DNA from: Agrococcus sp. SGAir0287
GTDB taxonomy: Bacteria > Actinomycetota > Actinomycetes > Actinomycetales > Microbacteriaceae
NCBI RefSeq assembly: GCF_005484985.1
Contig: NZ_CP027942.1
Location: 372,001 to 436,000, forward strand
DNA: 64,000 nt
Direction: 5' to 3'
Position numbers and translations under genes: made by a program
Part shown: positions 31,591-40,724 of the stretch, in pieces
Numbering within the stretch: the stretch's first letter is position 1
Layout: every line of letters starts with the position of its first letter
The notes under the pieces: model-generated
Told to the model about the DNA's origin: nothing
The model's database searches: none
What the model saw: only the letters and a program-made list of their open reading frames with translations

Positions 31591-32943
31591 TCAGGACGGC
31601 AGGGTCACCGCGCGCGACGCGCGCACGGCGTCGAGCCCGGATCGCCCGATGGCGAGCACGACCATCCGCCGCGCCGCGGCGACGAGGATCGCCACGAGCA
31701 GCGCGTTGCGCAGCGTCAGCAGCCCCACCGCCCACGGCTGCAGGTCGACGAGGGCCATGTAGGCGATGGGGAAGATCAGCGTCGTCAGCAGCCCCGTCGC
31801 GAGCAGCGCGGCCGTCATCCGTCGCCACCAGCGCTGCGCCGCACCGTCGACCGACGCGAGGGCGACGATCGCGACGGGCAGGATCCAGAGCATGTACTGC
31901 GGCGAGCCGACGCGATTGCAGGCGAACATCGCCGCGGTGATCGTGAGCGCGGCCGACAGCAGCGTCTCGAGCCGGTCGGCGCCGCGTCGCACCGCGACCT
32001 GCGCGAGCACGAGCGCTGCGATGGTCGCGAGCAGCATGAGCGGCGTCGACGCCGCGAGCGCGAGGCCGTCGTGGGGGCCGATGACCTCGCGCGTCGCGAG
32101 CGCCACGTCCTGGATCACGCGAGCGTGTCCCACGCCGAGCATCGCCATCCACACCCAAGGCGTCGCGAGGGGCGCCTCGAGCTGCAGGCTGCGGTCGTCC
32201 TGCATCGTCGCGAACGACGCGAGCTGGCCCACGTTGCCGAGCGCGATCGCGAGCACGACGACGCCCGCCGTGACCACGGCGCCGGCCTGCACCACGCGGC
32301 TGCGCTCGCGCATCGCGACGAGGGCTGCGCCGACGACCGCGGCCGGCCACACCTTGATCCAGGTCGCCGCGGCGAGCAGGCCCCCCGCGACCCACGGTCG
32401 GCGCGCGAGCATCGCGACGGCGACGACGACGAGCGGGGCGGTGACGCCCTCGAGGCGCAGCAGCGCGACCGGCGCGAGCGCCAGCAGCATCCCGAGCCAC
32501 GCCCATCCGGCGATGATCGCCCGCGTCGAGCCCGATGCGAGCAGCGAGCGCAGCGCGAGCGCGTCGAGCACGCCGATCATCGCGATCCACATCGCGAGGT
32601 ACGCGGGTGCGGACGCGAGGTTCGCGAACCCGATCGGCAGCCACGCGAGCAGCGGGTAGACCCACGGCTCGTCGATGCCGACGATGCCGCGGCCCTCGAA
32701 CGCATCCATCGCCCACTCGCGGTAGAGCGGCAGGTCGCCGAGCGTGTCGCCGGCGAGCATGTGCCCGGCGAGCACGGCGATCGTCGCGACCTGCAGGACG
32801 CCGAAGGCGATCCACACCGTGCGCGTCTCGCGCCATCGCGGCGCGAGGCGGGCGACGCGGCGTGCGTGGCGCAGGGCACGCTCCTGCGCGCGCTGCGCGG
32901 CGTGCGCGCGACGCGTCCCCGGGACTCGCGAGATCGTCGCCAT
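31591..32943 (-). CDS. Polyprenol-phosphate-mannose-type mannosyltransferase (GT87-like), multi-pass
   Basis: 450 aa with about ten TM segments. The first extracytoplasmic loop after TM1 carries acidic residues (LGDLPLYREWAMDAFEGRG), followed by EPWVYPLLAWLP, the layout of GT-C fold glycosyltransferases of the GT87/DUF2029 family, which use polyprenol-phosphate mannose to build lipomannan-type glycans outside the membrane. A cluster of Arg in the first 35 residues is cytoplasmic. The ATG at 32943 has TACCGT 8 nt upstream and no Shine-Dalgarno. The gene stands alone. Family assignment rests on topology and loop motifs and is moderately sure. Confidence 0.75.
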   Translation of the reverse strand: MATISRVPGTRRAHAAQRAQERALRHARRVARLAPRWRETRTVWIAFGVLQVATIAVLAGHMLAGDTLGDLPLYREWAMDAFEGRGIVGIDEPWVYPLLAWLPIGFANLASAPAYLAMWIAMIGVLDALALRSLLASGSTRAIIAGWAWLGMLLALAPVALLRLEGVTAPLVVVAVAMLARRPWVAGGLLAAATWIKVWPAAVVGAALVAMRERSRVVQAGAVVTAGVVVLAIALGNVGQLASFATMQDDRSLQLEAPLATPWVWMAMLGVGHARVIQDVALATREVIGPHDGLALAASTPLMLLATIAALVLAQVAVRRGADRLETLLSAALTITAAMFACNRVGSPQYMLWILPVAIVALASVDGAAQRWWRRMTAALLATGLLTTLIFPIAYMALVDLQPWAVGLLTLRNALLVAILVAAARRMVVLAIGRSGLDAVRASRAVTLPS

Positions 32944-32951
32944 CGGTCGCA

Positions 32952-32957
32952 ACGGTA
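32952..32957 (-). promoter_or_regulatory. -10 box TACCGT of glycosyltransferase gene
   Basis: TACCGT ends 8 nt before the ATG at 32943; near-leaderless layout. Confidence 0.4.
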
Positions 32958-33105
32958 GGCGGCGTGCAGGGCCGCCGCACGGGCTTGCGCCGCATCGTCC
33001 CCTGCCGTCCACCGAACGTTCATGCGCAGGCGCGAGCGACGCCGTCCGACGCCCGCGAGGGCCGGCGAGCGAAGGTGCGCGTGCGGATGCGCAGGTCGCC
33101 GGTCG

Positions 33106-33111
33106 TAGGCT
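33106..33111 (+). promoter_or_regulatory. -10 box TAGGCT of chorismate mutase gene (leaderless type)
   Basis: TAGGCT ends 6 nt before the GTG at 33118. Confidence 0.55.
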
Positions 33112-33117
33112 GGCGGG

Positions 33118-33408
33118 GTGTCCGCGAACGACGAGCTCGACCGCTACCGCAGCAGCATCGACAACATCGATGCCGTCCTCATCCACACCCTCGCGGAGCG
33201 GTTCAAGCTCACGCAGGCCGTGGGGGCGTTGAAGGCGGCGGAGGGCATGCCGGCGTCGGATCCCGCGCGCGAGCAGCGCCAGATCGCGCGCCTGCGTCGC
33301 CTCGCCGAGGAGTCGGGACTCGATCCGGCCTTCGCGGAGAAGTTCCTGAACTTCGTCATCGCCGAGGTCATCCACCACCACGAGCGCCACGCAGCCGGTC
33401 AGGGCTGA
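33118..33408 (+). CDS. Chorismate mutase, AroQ class
   Basis: 96 aa, an all-helical AroQ monomer domain of usual length. Converts chorismate to prephenate for Phe and Tyr synthesis. Characteristic pattern: LDRYRSSIDNIDAVLIHTLAERFKL in helix 1 (active-site Arg and Lys), VGALKAAEGMPASDPAREQ between helices (Lys and Asp), and IARLRRLAEESGLDPAF before the last helix. GTG start at 33118 with TAGGCT six bases upstream, suggesting a leaderless message. No other aromatic amino acid gene is nearby. It converges with a small hypothetical gene, 16 nt apart. Confidence 0.92.
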   Translation: MSANDELDRYRSSIDNIDAVLIHTLAERFKLTQAVGALKAAEGMPASDPAREQRQIARLRRLAEESGLDPAFAEKFLNFVIAEVIHHHERHAAGQG

Positions 33409-33424
33409 GGCGACGCGCCGCGGC

Positions 33425-33685
33425 TCAGGCGGGCGGCAGCGCGCGCAGCACGCGCAGCACCTGCTCCGCGGGCATCTCGCACGGCTTCAGGTGCGTGCCG
33501 GAGGCCGTGCGCCAGACGTTGGCGCTCATGCGGCCCGCGCCGCCGAGCTCCTCGCCCTCGATGGTCGACGACCGCCCACCGGCGTGGTCGACGCGCGTGA
33601 CGCCCCACGCGCGGCCGTCGACCTCCTGTCGGCTCCAGCCGAGCGGCACGCGATCGACGAGCGCGTCGAGGTCGTCGTGGTCCAT
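33425..33685 (-). CDS. Small hypothetical protein, 86 aa
   Basis: No recognised domain. Trp- and Arg-containing soluble protein beginning MDHDDLDALVDRVPLGWSR, with no membrane segment or signal peptide; the pattern of alternating charged strands suggests a small beta-rich fold. The ATG at 33685 has a TACCGT box exactly 6 nt upstream, the same leaderless layout as its neighbours, which supports it being expressed. Many actinobacteria have a similar small protein of unknown function (impression only). Confidence 0.7.
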   Translation of the reverse strand: MDHDDLDALVDRVPLGWSRQEVDGRAWGVTRVDHAGGRSSTIEGEELGGAGRMSANVWRTASGTHLKPCEMPAEQVLRVLRALPPA

Positions 33686-33691
33686 GGGGTC

Positions 33692-33697
33692 ACGGTA
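33692..33697 (-). promoter_or_regulatory. -10 box TACCGT of 86-aa hypothetical gene (leaderless type)
   Basis: TACCGT ends 6 nt before the ATG at 33685. Confidence 0.55.
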
Positions 33698-33756
33698 TCC
33701 CCATGGTTTCGCTCGTCACGCCCGCCAGTCGCTCGACGCGACGTGTCCCCTCGGCG

Positions 33757-33910
33757 GGTCGAGGAGGCCGCGAGCGCCGCGAGCAGCCGTCGCGAGACCT
33801 CGTGAGGTGCTCGCCCGGCGCGACCATGCGCGTGGCTGCGCGGGAGCAGCGCTCGCGTGGTCTCGTGACGCGTGCTCGGCCTTCGGCCTCGCGCGCTCCT
33901 CGACCAGCTG
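33757..33910. repeat. Palindromic element, GGTCGAGGAG...CTCCTCGACC family, long copy
   Basis: GGTCGAGGAG at 33757 and CTCCTCGACCAGCTG ending at 33910 form the ends; CGAGACCTCGTGAG near 33793 and GGTCTCGTGACGCG near 33859 form an inner inverted pair. It shares these blocks with 30665-30770. With the hairpin that follows it accounts for most of the 326-bp gap between the 86-aa gene and purL; no gene is seen there. Confidence 0.7.
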
Positions 33911-33935
33911 TCGGAGAGCGCTTCGCGACCTTGGC

Positions 33936-33977
33936 GGGACTGCGCCTCCAAGAGATGCCTCTTGGAGGCGCAGTCCC
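33936..33977 (-). terminator. Perfect 19-bp hairpin downstream of purL
   Basis: GGGACTGCGCCTCCAAGAG (33936-33954) and its exact complement (33959-33977) flank a 4-nt loop. On the purL strand it begins 34 nt after the stop codon. There is no U-tract. Confidence 0.75.
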
Positions 33978-34011
33978 GGCTCGCAACTCAGAGCGTGGCG
34001 GGACGCCGGGA

Positions 34012-36306
34012 TCAGGCGAAGCGGTCGTAGATCGTCGAGCCGTGGCGCTGGCGCAGCTCGTCGAGGCCGATCGTGAAGACGTCCTGCACCTCGATCGAGC
34101 CCGTCGTCGCGTCGGTGGCGCCGATGCGCAGCGACGGCACGCCGCGCGCGGCGCACATGCCCTGGAAGCGCACGTCGTCCTCGCGCGGGACGGCGACGAG
34201 GATGCGCGCGCCCGACTCCGAGAAGAGCGCGGCGGTGAGGTCGACGCCGTCGCGGTCGCACAGCTCGTCGAGCCACACGCGCGCGCCGATGCCGAAGCGC
34301 AGCGCGCCCTCGGCGAGCGTGACGCCGAGGCCGCCCTCGGACAGGTCGTGCGCGGCGGCGAGCAGACCCTCGTGCGCGGCGGCCTGCACGAGGCCCGCGA
34401 CGGCCTGCTCGGCGGCGAGGTCGACGATGGGCGGCGTGCCGCCGAGGTGGTCGTGCACGACGCCGGCCCACGCTGAGCCGTCGAGCTCGTCGCGCGTCGT
34501 GCCGAGCAGGTACAGGTGCAGTCCGTCGTCCTGCCAGCCGGCGGGCACGCGGCGGGCGACGTCGTCGATGACGCCCAGCACGCCGACGACGGGCGTCGGG
34601 TGGATCTGCGTCTCGCCCGTCTGGTTGTAGAACGAGACGTTGCCGCCCGTCACGGGGATGCCGAGCTCGACGCACGCATCCGCGAGCCCGTCGACGGCCT
34701 CCGCGAACTGCCACATCACGAACGGCACCTCGGGGTTGCCGAAGTTGAGGCAGTCGGAGACGCCCAGCGGCGTCGCGCCCGTGGCGGCGACGTTGCGGTA
34801 CGCCTCGGCGAGCGCGGCCTTCGCGCCCTCGCGCGGGTCGAGCTGGCAGTAGCGGCCGTTCGCGTCGACGGAGACGGCGAAGCCGAGGCCGGACTCCTCG
34901 TCGATGCGCACCATGCCGGCGTCGTCGGGCATCGACAGCGCGGTGTTGCCGAGCACGTACGAGTCGTACTGCTCGGTGATCCACGAGGTGTCCGCGAGGT
35001 TCGGACTGCCCGCGAGCGCGAGCAGCTCGGCACGCAGGCCGGCCGCCTCCGAGCGGGGGAGGCGGGCGGACGTGTCGGCGCGGAGCGCGTCGAGCCACTC
35101 CGGCCGCTCCATCGGTCGGTCGTACACGGGGGAGTCGACGGCCACGGTGCGCGGGTCGACGTCGACGATCGTCTCGCCGCCGTGCGTGATGATCAGGCGG
35201 CCCGTGCCGGTGACCTCGCCGAGCACGCTCGTCTCGACGTCCCACTTCTCGGTGACGGCGAGGAAGGCGTCGAGCTTCTCAGGGGTCACGATCGCCATCA
35301 TGCGCTCCTGCGACTCCGACATGAGGATCTCCTCGGCCGTGAGCGTGGGGTCGCGCAGCAGCACGTGGTCGAGCTCGATCTGCATGCCGCCGTCGCCGTT
35401 CGAGGCGAGCTCGCTCGTCGCGCACGAGATGCCCGCGGCACCGAGGTCCTGGATGCCCTCGACGAGATCGCCGGCGTACAGCTCGAGGCAGCACTCGATG
35501 AGCACCTTCTCGGCGAAGGGGTCGCCCACCTGCACGGCGGGGCGCTTGGCGGGCCCCTCGTCGTCGAACGACTCGGAGGCGAGGATGGAGGCGCCGCCGA
35601 TGCCGTCGCCGCCGGTGCGGGCGCCGAAGAGCACGACCTTGTTGCCCGCGCCGCGCGCGTTCGCGAGGTGCAGATCCTCGTGGCGGAGCACGCCGACGGC
35701 GAGCGCGTTCACGAGCGGGTTGCCCTGGTAGACGGCGTCGAAGACCGTCTCGCCGCCGATGTTCGGCAGGCCGAGGCAGTTGCCGTAGAACGAGATGCCG
35801 CCGACGACGCCGTGCACGACGCGCGCGGTGTCGGGGTGGTCGATGGCGCCGAAGCGCAGCGCGTCCATGACGGCGACGGGGCGCGCACCCATCGAGATGA
35901 TGTCGCGCACGATGCCGCCGACGCCGGTCGCCGCGCCCTGGAACGGCTCGACGAACGACGGGTGGTTGTGGCTCTCGATCTTGAACGTGACGGCCCAGCC
36001 CTCGCCCGCGTCCAGCACGCCGGCGTTCTCGCCCATGCCGACCATGAGGCGCTCGCGCATCTGGTCGGTGACCTTCTGGCCGAAGACCTTGAGGTGCCGC
36101 TTCGACGACTTGTACGAGCAGTGCTCCGACCACATCACCGAGTACATCGCCAGCTCGCCCGACGTGGGGCGGCGGCCGAGGATCTCGCGGATGCGCTCGT
36201 ACTCGTCGGTCTTGAGGCCGAGCGCCGCGTACGGCTGCTCCCTCTCCGGGGTCGCGATCGCGTGCTCGACGGTGTCGGCGACGGGGCGGGCGGGGGCATC
36301 GGGCAC
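34012..36306 (-). CDS. purL: Phosphoribosylformylglycinamidine synthase subunit PurL
   Basis: 764 aa: the small type of PurL that works with separate PurS and PurQ. Converts FGAR, ATP and ammonia from PurQ to FGAM. Signatures: [16 protein letters not shown] near residue 55 (catalytic His), [21 protein letters not shown] near 105, NIGGETVFD, and [15 protein letters not shown] near 290; the second half repeats the AIR-synthetase-like fold ([25 protein letters not shown]). GTG start at 36306, -10 TAGACT at 36346-36351. purQ and purS lie 4.5 kb away with unrelated genes in between, although many relatives keep them adjacent. Confidence 0.98.
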   Translation of the reverse strand: MPDAPARPVADTVEHAIATPEREQPYAALGLKTDEYERIREILGRRPTSGELAMYSVMWSEHCSYKSSKRHLKVFGQKVTDQMRERLMVGMGENAGVLDAGEGWAVTFKIESHNHPSFVEPFQGAATGVGGIVRDIISMGARPVAVMDALRFGAIDHPDTARVVHGVVGGISFYGNCLGLPNIGGETVFDAVYQGNPLVNALAVGVLRHEDLHLANARGAGNKVVLFGARTGGDGIGGASILASESFDDEGPAKRPAVQVGDPFAEKVLIECCLELYAGDLVEGIQDLGAAGISCATSELASNGDGGMQIELDHVLLRDPTLTAEEILMSESQERMMAIVTPEKLDAFLAVTEKWDVETSVLGEVTGTGRLIITHGGETIVDVDPRTVAVDSPVYDRPMERPEWLDALRADTSARLPRSEAAGLRAELLALAGSPNLADTSWITEQYDSYVLGNTALSMPDDAGMVRIDEESGLGFAVSVDANGRYCQLDPREGAKAALAEAYRNVAATGATPLGVSDCLNFGNPEVPFVMWQFAEAVDGLADACVELGIPVTGGNVSFYNQTGETQIHPTPVVGVLGVIDDVARRVPAGWQDDGLHLYLLGTTRDELDGSAWAGVVHDHLGGTPPIVDLAAEQAVAGLVQAAAHEGLLAAAHDLSEGGLGVTLAEGALRFGIGARVWLDELCDRDGVDLTAALFSESGARILVAVPREDDVRFQGMCAARGVPSLRIGATDATTGSIEVQDVFTIGLDELRQRHGSTIYDRFA

Positions 36307-36345
36307 GGCGGAGACCTCACGGAGGGAGCGGATGCGGTGCTCTCG

Positions 36346-36351
36346 AGTCTA
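36346..36351 (-). promoter_or_regulatory. purL -10 box TAGACT
   Basis: TAGACT lies 40 nt before the start codon. Its context, GGTAGACTCGAG, resembles GGTAGACTGGAG at purS. Confidence 0.5.
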
Positions 36352-36471
36352 CCCGCGGGCCGCATGCCCATCCGCGGGGCGGGAGCGCCGCGCGAGCACC
36401 GCTGCGCGGTGGCGTCCGGCACGAGGGGGACGCCACCCCGGTCCGCCGCTCGACCCGCCTCGCTCCCTCGC

Positions 36472-36477
36472 TACCGT
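36472..36477 (+). promoter_or_regulatory. -10 box TACCGT of VanZ-like gene (leaderless type)
   Basis: TACCGT ends 6 nt before the ATG at 36484. Confidence 0.55.
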
Positions 36478-36483
36478 GGCCCC

Positions 36484-36912
36484 ATGCCCGAGCGCCACGA
36501 CCTCGAGGTGCGCGCTCGTCGTCGCCTCGTCGTGGCACGCGTCGTCCTCGTGCTGGCCATCGGCATCCAGGTCTGGGGGCTCTACGCGCCCGACGTGCCG
36601 AGCGGCGGCGGGCTGCCGGGCGCCGACAAGGTCGCCCACGCGGGGATGTTCGCGCTCGTCATGGCGGCCGGGGTCGCCGCCGGCGTGCCCGCGCGGCCGC
36701 TCGCGGCCGTGCTCGTCGCGCATGCGGTCGCGTCCGAGTCGATCCAGGCGGTGCTCATCTCGACCCGGGCCGGCGACGTGCTCGACGCGCTCGCCGACGT
36801 CGTCGGGGTGGGCGTCGGATGGCACGTCGGGCGGCCCTTCGCGCCTCGACCGCGCAGGCCCCTGCCGCCGATCGGCCCACGACGTGCCGCCCCCACGGCA
36901 CCACCTGGCTGA
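36484..36912 (+). CDS. VanZ-like family membrane protein
   Basis: 142 aa with about four TM segments. The VanZ-like pattern is visible: GADKVAHAGMFALVM at TM2 (Asp-Lys-xx-His before a helix), then ESIQAVLISTRAGDVLDALA, where the Glu/Gln and the R-x-x-D-x-x-D stretch are the conserved polar residues of the family. VanZ confers low-level teicoplanin resistance in enterococci, but most family members have no known function. The Pro/Arg-rich tail (last 25 residues) is cytoplasmic. ATG at 36484 with TACCGT six bases upstream. The next gene, a TMEM175-like protein, starts 66 nt downstream. Confidence 0.8.
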   Translation: MPERHDLEVRARRRLVVARVVLVLAIGIQVWGLYAPDVPSGGGLPGADKVAHAGMFALVMAAGVAAGVPARPLAAVLVAHAVASESIQAVLISTRAGDVLDALADVVGVGVGWHVGRPFAPRPRRPLPPIGPRRAAPTAPPG

Positions 36913-36978
36913 CGGACGACGCGACCGGCGCCGGCCCGACGCTTCCCAGCGCCATGCGTCGGTGGTAGGCCTGCATGC

Positions 36979-37659
36979 GTGGAGCAGCAGTCGCAGCCGA
37001 GGCTCGCCGAGGCCCCGCGCTCGGCCGAGCGCATGGTGTTCTTCACCGACGCCGTCGTCGCGATCGCGATGACGCTGCTCATCCTGCCGCTCATGGAGAG
37101 CGTGTCCGAGGGCGGCGGGCTGAGCGCGGCGTCGTGGGCGGCGGAGCATGCCGACCAGCTGCTCGCCTTCCTCATCTCGTTCGCGCTCGTCGGCACCTTC
37201 TGGCGCTGGCACCACGCGCTCTACGAGCGCGTCGAGCGCTACACCCCCGCGCTCATGCGGTGGAACTTCCTGTGGATGCTCGCGATCGTCTGGCTGCCCG
37301 TGGCGACGGCGCTGTCGACGTCCGACGGCGGTGACGCGTCGAACGTCGTCGTCTACGTCGCGTCGATCGCGGCGATCCCGCTCGTGAGCGCCGTCATCCA
37401 CCTCCACGTGCTGCGGCATCCCGCGCTCGTGCGCGAGGGGATGGACGTCGACCATCGCGGACTCGTCGCCAACGTGGCGCTCGTGCTCGTGCTGGGCGTC
37501 GCGCTCGCGATCGCGCTCGCCGTGCCGGCCATCGGCTACCTCGCGCTGCTCATCACCTTCGGCACGCGGTTCGTCGGCATGGCGCTGCGACGGCCCATCG
37601 AACGGCTCGCCGGTCCTCCGCGTCGCGCGAGGGGCGCGGCCGACTCCGACGCGGGCTGA
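36979..37659 (+). CDS. TMEM175/DUF1211 family membrane protein
   Basis: 226 aa. Six TM segments. The family's TM1 motif reads RMVFFTDAVVAIAMTLLILP (consensus R-x-x-x-F-S-D-G/A-V-x-A-I-x-x-T), and WRWHHALYERVER follows TM3. Bacterial members form tetrameric potassium channels. The second position of the F-S-D motif is Thr here, a mild deviation. The GTG at 36979 reads VEQQSQPRLAEAP; TAGGCC lies 7 nt upstream, a weak -10. It may be cotranscribed with the VanZ-like gene. It converges with the DIP1984-like gene. Confidence 0.88.
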   Translation: MEQQSQPRLAEAPRSAERMVFFTDAVVAIAMTLLILPLMESVSEGGGLSAASWAAEHADQLLAFLISFALVGTFWRWHHALYERVERYTPALMRWNFLWMLAIVWLPVATALSTSDGGDASNVVVYVASIAAIPLVSAVIHLHVLRHPALVREGMDVDHRGLVANVALVLVLGVALAIALAVPAIGYLALLITFGTRFVGMALRRPIERLAGPPRRARGAADSDAG

Positions 37660-37863
37660 CGAGGTCCCCGATCCCGCCCTCGCCGCGAGGGCCGGCACGT
37701 GGTGGTGATGCGTGCGCGGTGCCGCGGTCTGGCCGCGAGTGCGCGTGTGCGGCGTGCCGGGCGAAGATCCGAAGCGGATGCGTCGGCCCGTCGACGCTGC
37801 GAGCCTGCGCTTGCCCCCGCAGGCGTGGGGTCCGTGCCCGCTCCCGTCGCGGCTACCGACTCG

Positions 37864-38316
37864 TCAACCCAGCTCCGTCGTCCAGTTCACCTCCTGGATG
37901 CGCAGATCCAGCTCGCGCAGCTGCTTCGCGATCCGGTCGGCGCCCGCGTGCAGCGCCGCGACGTCGATCGTCGGCAGCATGCGCAGCTCGGCGCCTCGCA
38001 TCCGGTCGGCGCGCGGCGTCGACTGCTCGGCGAGGGTCGTGAGCATGCGGTGGCGATGGCGCAGCGTGTCGCGGCGCGCGAGCGCCGCCGTGAGCGGCAC
38101 GCCGTCGACGTCGGTGCTCGCGTTCGTGAGGTTGATGCGCACGACGAGGGCCTCGAGCTCCGCGAGCACGGCCTCGTGCTCGGCGAGCAGCGCCGCGGGG
38201 TCGTCGACGGGCGTCGTGCCCTCCTGCGTCAACGCCGCACGGTAGGCGCGCTGCGCGAGCGCATCGGCGCGCGTGGCGAGGTCGGCACGGTGGCTGAGGG
38301 CTGCTGCGAGGCGCAT
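37864..38316 (-). CDS. DIP1984 family protein
   Basis: 150 aa, soluble and mostly helical; begins MRLAAALSHRADLATRADAL and ends RIQEVNWTTELG, the conserved ends of this family, sometimes labelled septicolysin. Central features are LVVRINLTNAST and LARRDTLRHRHRML. Function unknown; no toxin motif is visible, so I would not call it a cytolysin. ATG at 38316 with TAGCGT 7 nt upstream, giving it its own probable promoter even though it lies 51 nt after the preceding gene on the same strand. The 204-bp gap between its stop and the convergent TMEM175 gene holds only a short CCCTCG/CGAGGG hairpin (37677-37691). Confidence 0.82.
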   Translation of the reverse strand: MRLAAALSHRADLATRADALAQRAYRAALTQEGTTPVDDPAALLAEHEAVLAELEALVVRINLTNASTDVDGVPLTAALARRDTLRHRHRMLTTLAEQSTPRADRMRGAELRMLPTIDVAALHAGADRIAKQLRELDLRIQEVNWTTELG

Positions 38317-38323
38317 GCGCTCG

Positions 38324-38329
38324 ACGCTA
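38324..38329 (-). promoter_or_regulatory. -10 box TAGCGT of DIP1984-like gene (leaderless type)
   Basis: TAGCGT ends 7 nt before the ATG at 38316. Confidence 0.5.
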
Positions 38330-38367
38330 TCGGCGCACGCGGGACGCGCGCAGCCCTGGCTCGACGG

Positions 38368-38940
38368 TCATGAGCCGACGAGGTTCCCGGTGGCGGCGAG
38401 CACCGCCAGGACGACGCCCGCGACGACCGCGCCGCCGCCGCCGACGATCGCGGCGACGAGTCCGATCCGCGTGGTGGCGGCCATCGCCGTGCGGAAGCCC
38501 GCCCGCTCGACCGCGGCCCGCAGCGGCGTCGCGATCTCGCCCGTCGAGAACGCGTAGTCGACGGGGAGGCCGACGCCTCGCTTGTCGACGCCGACCTCCT
38601 TGCGGAACGAGGCCTGCACGACGCGACCGCGCATCCCCGCGATGCGCCCGGTGAGCCGAGGCACGAGCGAGCCGTCGACGCCCGCCGTCCACTCGACGAC
38701 CTCCTCGGCGTCCTCCCACGCCACTCGGGAGGGCGCCTTCCACGTCAGGCGCGTGCGGTAGACGACGCCGACCCGTCGCACGCTCGCGAGCCCGAGGAAG
38801 CGCGCGTCGGCGAGGTCTGCGATGACCGTGATCGCGTCCGGCGCGACGTCCACGCGGTACGGCGAGCCGGCGAAGGCGCGCTGCACCTCGTCGACGAGTC
38901 GCGGCCAGCCCGGATCGGTCGAAGCATCCATGCCGTGCAT
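38368..38940 (-). CDS. Hypothetical protein with C-terminal membrane anchor
   Basis: 190 aa. A soluble N-terminal region of about 155 residues (alternating strands such as RVDVAPDAITVIADLADARFLG) is followed by one hydrophobic segment near residues 160-185 (VAAIVGGGGAVVAGVVLAVLA), so it is probably a tail-anchored protein facing the cytoplasm. No family is recognised. The ATG at 38940 (MHGM) or 38931 could be the start; neither has a clear ribosome site. It lies 41 nt downstream of the acyl-CoA synthetase gene on the same strand and may be cotranscribed with it. Confidence 0.65.
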   Translation of the reverse strand: MHGMDASTDPGWPRLVDEVQRAFAGSPYRVDVAPDAITVIADLADARFLGLASVRRVGVVYRTRLTWKAPSRVAWEDAEEVVEWTAGVDGSLVPRLTGRIAGMRGRVVQASFRKEVGVDKRGVGLPVDYAFSTGEIATPLRAAVERAGFRTAMAATTRIGLVAAIVGGGGAVVAGVVLAVLAATGNLVGS

Positions 38941-38981
38941 GCTCGCAGACGCAGATGGGAGCGCGTCGGCGCGTGCCGTCG

Positions 38982-40562
38982 TCACGCGAGGTCGCGCAGG
39001 TCCTTCCGCAGGATCTTGCCCGAGGCGGACTTCGGGATCGCCTCCACGTAGGCGACCTGGCGCACCTTCTTGTACGGCGCGACGCGCTCGGCGACCCACG
39101 CCATGAGCGCATCCGCATCCTGGCTCGCGCCCGCGGCGGGCACGACGAACGCCTTCGGATCCTCGTCGCCGTCCTCGGTGCGCACGCCGACGACCGCGGC
39201 GTCGGCGACGTCCGGATGCGACAGCAGCAGCGCCTCGAGCTCGGCGGGCGCGACCTGGTAGCCGTGGTGCTTGATGAGCTCCTTGAGCCGGTCGACGATG
39301 TGCACGTTGCCGGCGGCGTCGTAGCAGGCGAGGTCGCCCGTGCGCAGGAAGCCGTCGTCGCGCAGCGTGTGCGCGGTCGACTCGGGGTCGTCGAGGTAGC
39401 CGAGCATGACCTGCGGACCGCGCACCCACAGCTCGCCGGGCTCGGAGAGACCGTCGTGCTCGGGCGGCTCGATGGACTCGTCCGACTCGATGTCGACGAT
39501 GCGATCCTCGGTCCCGCCGATGACGGGTCCGACGGATCCCAGCGGTCGCGCGTCGCCCTCGCCGCGCGCGAAGGCGTGGCTCACGGGGCTCAGCTCCGTC
39601 ATGCCGTAGCCCTGCAGCATCTCGATGTCGATGCGCTCGGCGACGGCGTGGCCGAGCTGCTCGTCGAGCGGCGCGGCACCCGAGAACGCCGTGCGCAGGC
39701 TCGACAGGTCGTACTCGTCGACCATCGGGTGCTTCGCGAGGGCGACGGCGATCGGGGGCGCGATGAACGCGAACGCGACGCGGTGATCCTGGATGACGCG
39801 CAGGAACTCGGCGAGGTCGAAGCGCGGCATCGTCACGAGCGTCGCGCGTGCGCGCAGCGCGAGGTTCAGCAGCACCGTCATGCCGTAGATGTGGAAGAAC
39901 GGCAGCACGGCGAGCACGCGCTCGCCGCGCTCGACGCCGAGGATCGGCCTGCACTGCGCGACGTTCGCGACGAGGTTGCGGTGCGACAGCCGCACGCCCT
40001 TCGGGATGCCCGTCGTGCCCGACGAGTACGGCATGACGGCGACGTGGCTCGCGGGATCGATCGCGACGTCCGGCGCGGGATGGCCGGCGGCGAGGAGGCT
40101 CGCGAGGCTCGGATGCCCGTCGAGGCCGTCGAGCACGACGATGCGGTCATCGGCGATGCCGACGGCGTGGGCCGCCTCGAGCGACTGCGCTGCGAGCGGC
40201 GAGACGGTCACGTGCGCGACGGCGCCCGAGGCGCGCAGCTGCACCTCGATCTCGTGCGCCGTCGAGAGCGCGTTGACGGTCGTCGCGGTGGCGCCCGCGC
40301 GCAGGATGCCGTGGAAGGCGATCGCGAACGCCGGCACGTTCGGGCAGTGCAGGCCGACGACGTCGCCCGGCCGGATCCCCATGTCGGCGAGCGCGCCCGC
40401 GAACGCCTGCGCGCGCCCGACGAGCTCGCCGTACGTCATGACGTCGCCCGACGTGCCGTCGATCATCGCGGGCATGCCGCGCTCCTCGTCGGTGAGGTCG
40501 TCGAAGAGCGCGGCGAACACGCTGAGGTCGGGGATCGTGGGCTCGGGCCGGGTGCTGCGCAT
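38982..40562 (-). CDS. AMP-binding acyl-CoA synthetase, 4-coumarate-CoA ligase-like
   Basis: 526 aa, a member of the ANL superfamily. Activates a carboxylic acid to an acyl-AMP and then a CoA thioester. P-loop motif YSSGTTGIPKGVRLSH near residue 180, LQGYGMTELSP near 320, GELWVRGPQVMLGY, the hinge TGDLACYDAAGNVHIVDRLKE near 420 and the catalytic Lys in KSASGKILRKDLR at the C-terminus. Residue length and motifs fit 4CL-like or medium/long-chain ligases; the acid is unknown. ATG at 40562 with GAGGAG 6 nt upstream, -10 TAGGCT at 40608-40613. Two small genes follow on the same strand. Confidence 0.92.
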   Translation of the reverse strand: MRSTRPEPTIPDLSVFAALFDDLTDEERGMPAMIDGTSGDVMTYGELVGRAQAFAGALADMGIRPGDVVGLHCPNVPAFAIAFHGILRAGATATTVNALSTAHEIEVQLRASGAVAHVTVSPLAAQSLEAAHAVGIADDRIVVLDGLDGHPSLASLLAAGHPAPDVAIDPASHVAVMPYSSGTTGIPKGVRLSHRNLVANVAQCRPILGVERGERVLAVLPFFHIYGMTVLLNLALRARATLVTMPRFDLAEFLRVIQDHRVAFAFIAPPIAVALAKHPMVDEYDLSSLRTAFSGAAPLDEQLGHAVAERIDIEMLQGYGMTELSPVSHAFARGEGDARPLGSVGPVIGGTEDRIVDIESDESIEPPEHDGLSEPGELWVRGPQVMLGYLDDPESTAHTLRDDGFLRTGDLACYDAAGNVHIVDRLKELIKHHGYQVAPAELEALLLSHPDVADAAVVGVRTEDGDEDPKAFVVPAAGASQDADALMAWVAERVAPYKKVRQVAYVEAIPKSASGKILRKDLRDLA

Positions 40563-40607
40563 GGCGTCTCCTCACCGGGCCGGCGCCGTCGCCGCGCCCG
40601 TGGCGGC

Positions 40608-40613
40608 AGCCTA
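40608..40613 (-). promoter_or_regulatory. -10 box TAGGCT of acyl-CoA synthetase gene
   Basis: TAGGCT lies 45 nt before the ATG at 40562, giving a leader with a GAGGAG ribosome site. Confidence 0.45.
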
Positions 40614-40724
40614 GGCGCGCCGCGTCTCGCTCGGTAGCGCTTGCGGGGACGGGCGGGGTGCGATGCGGTCCCGTGGACAGGTGCGCGCGTCGCGTCAGTG
40701 GGCGGCCCACCGTGCGGCGCATCC

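Noticed and set aside
36484..36912. Teicoplanin resistance gene vanZ
   Set aside because: Only the family pattern is present and no van cluster is nearby.
37864..38316. Septicolysin (toxin) naming of the DIP1984-like protein
   Set aside because: The label is inherited in databases; nothing in this 150-aa helical protein suggests a cytolysin.
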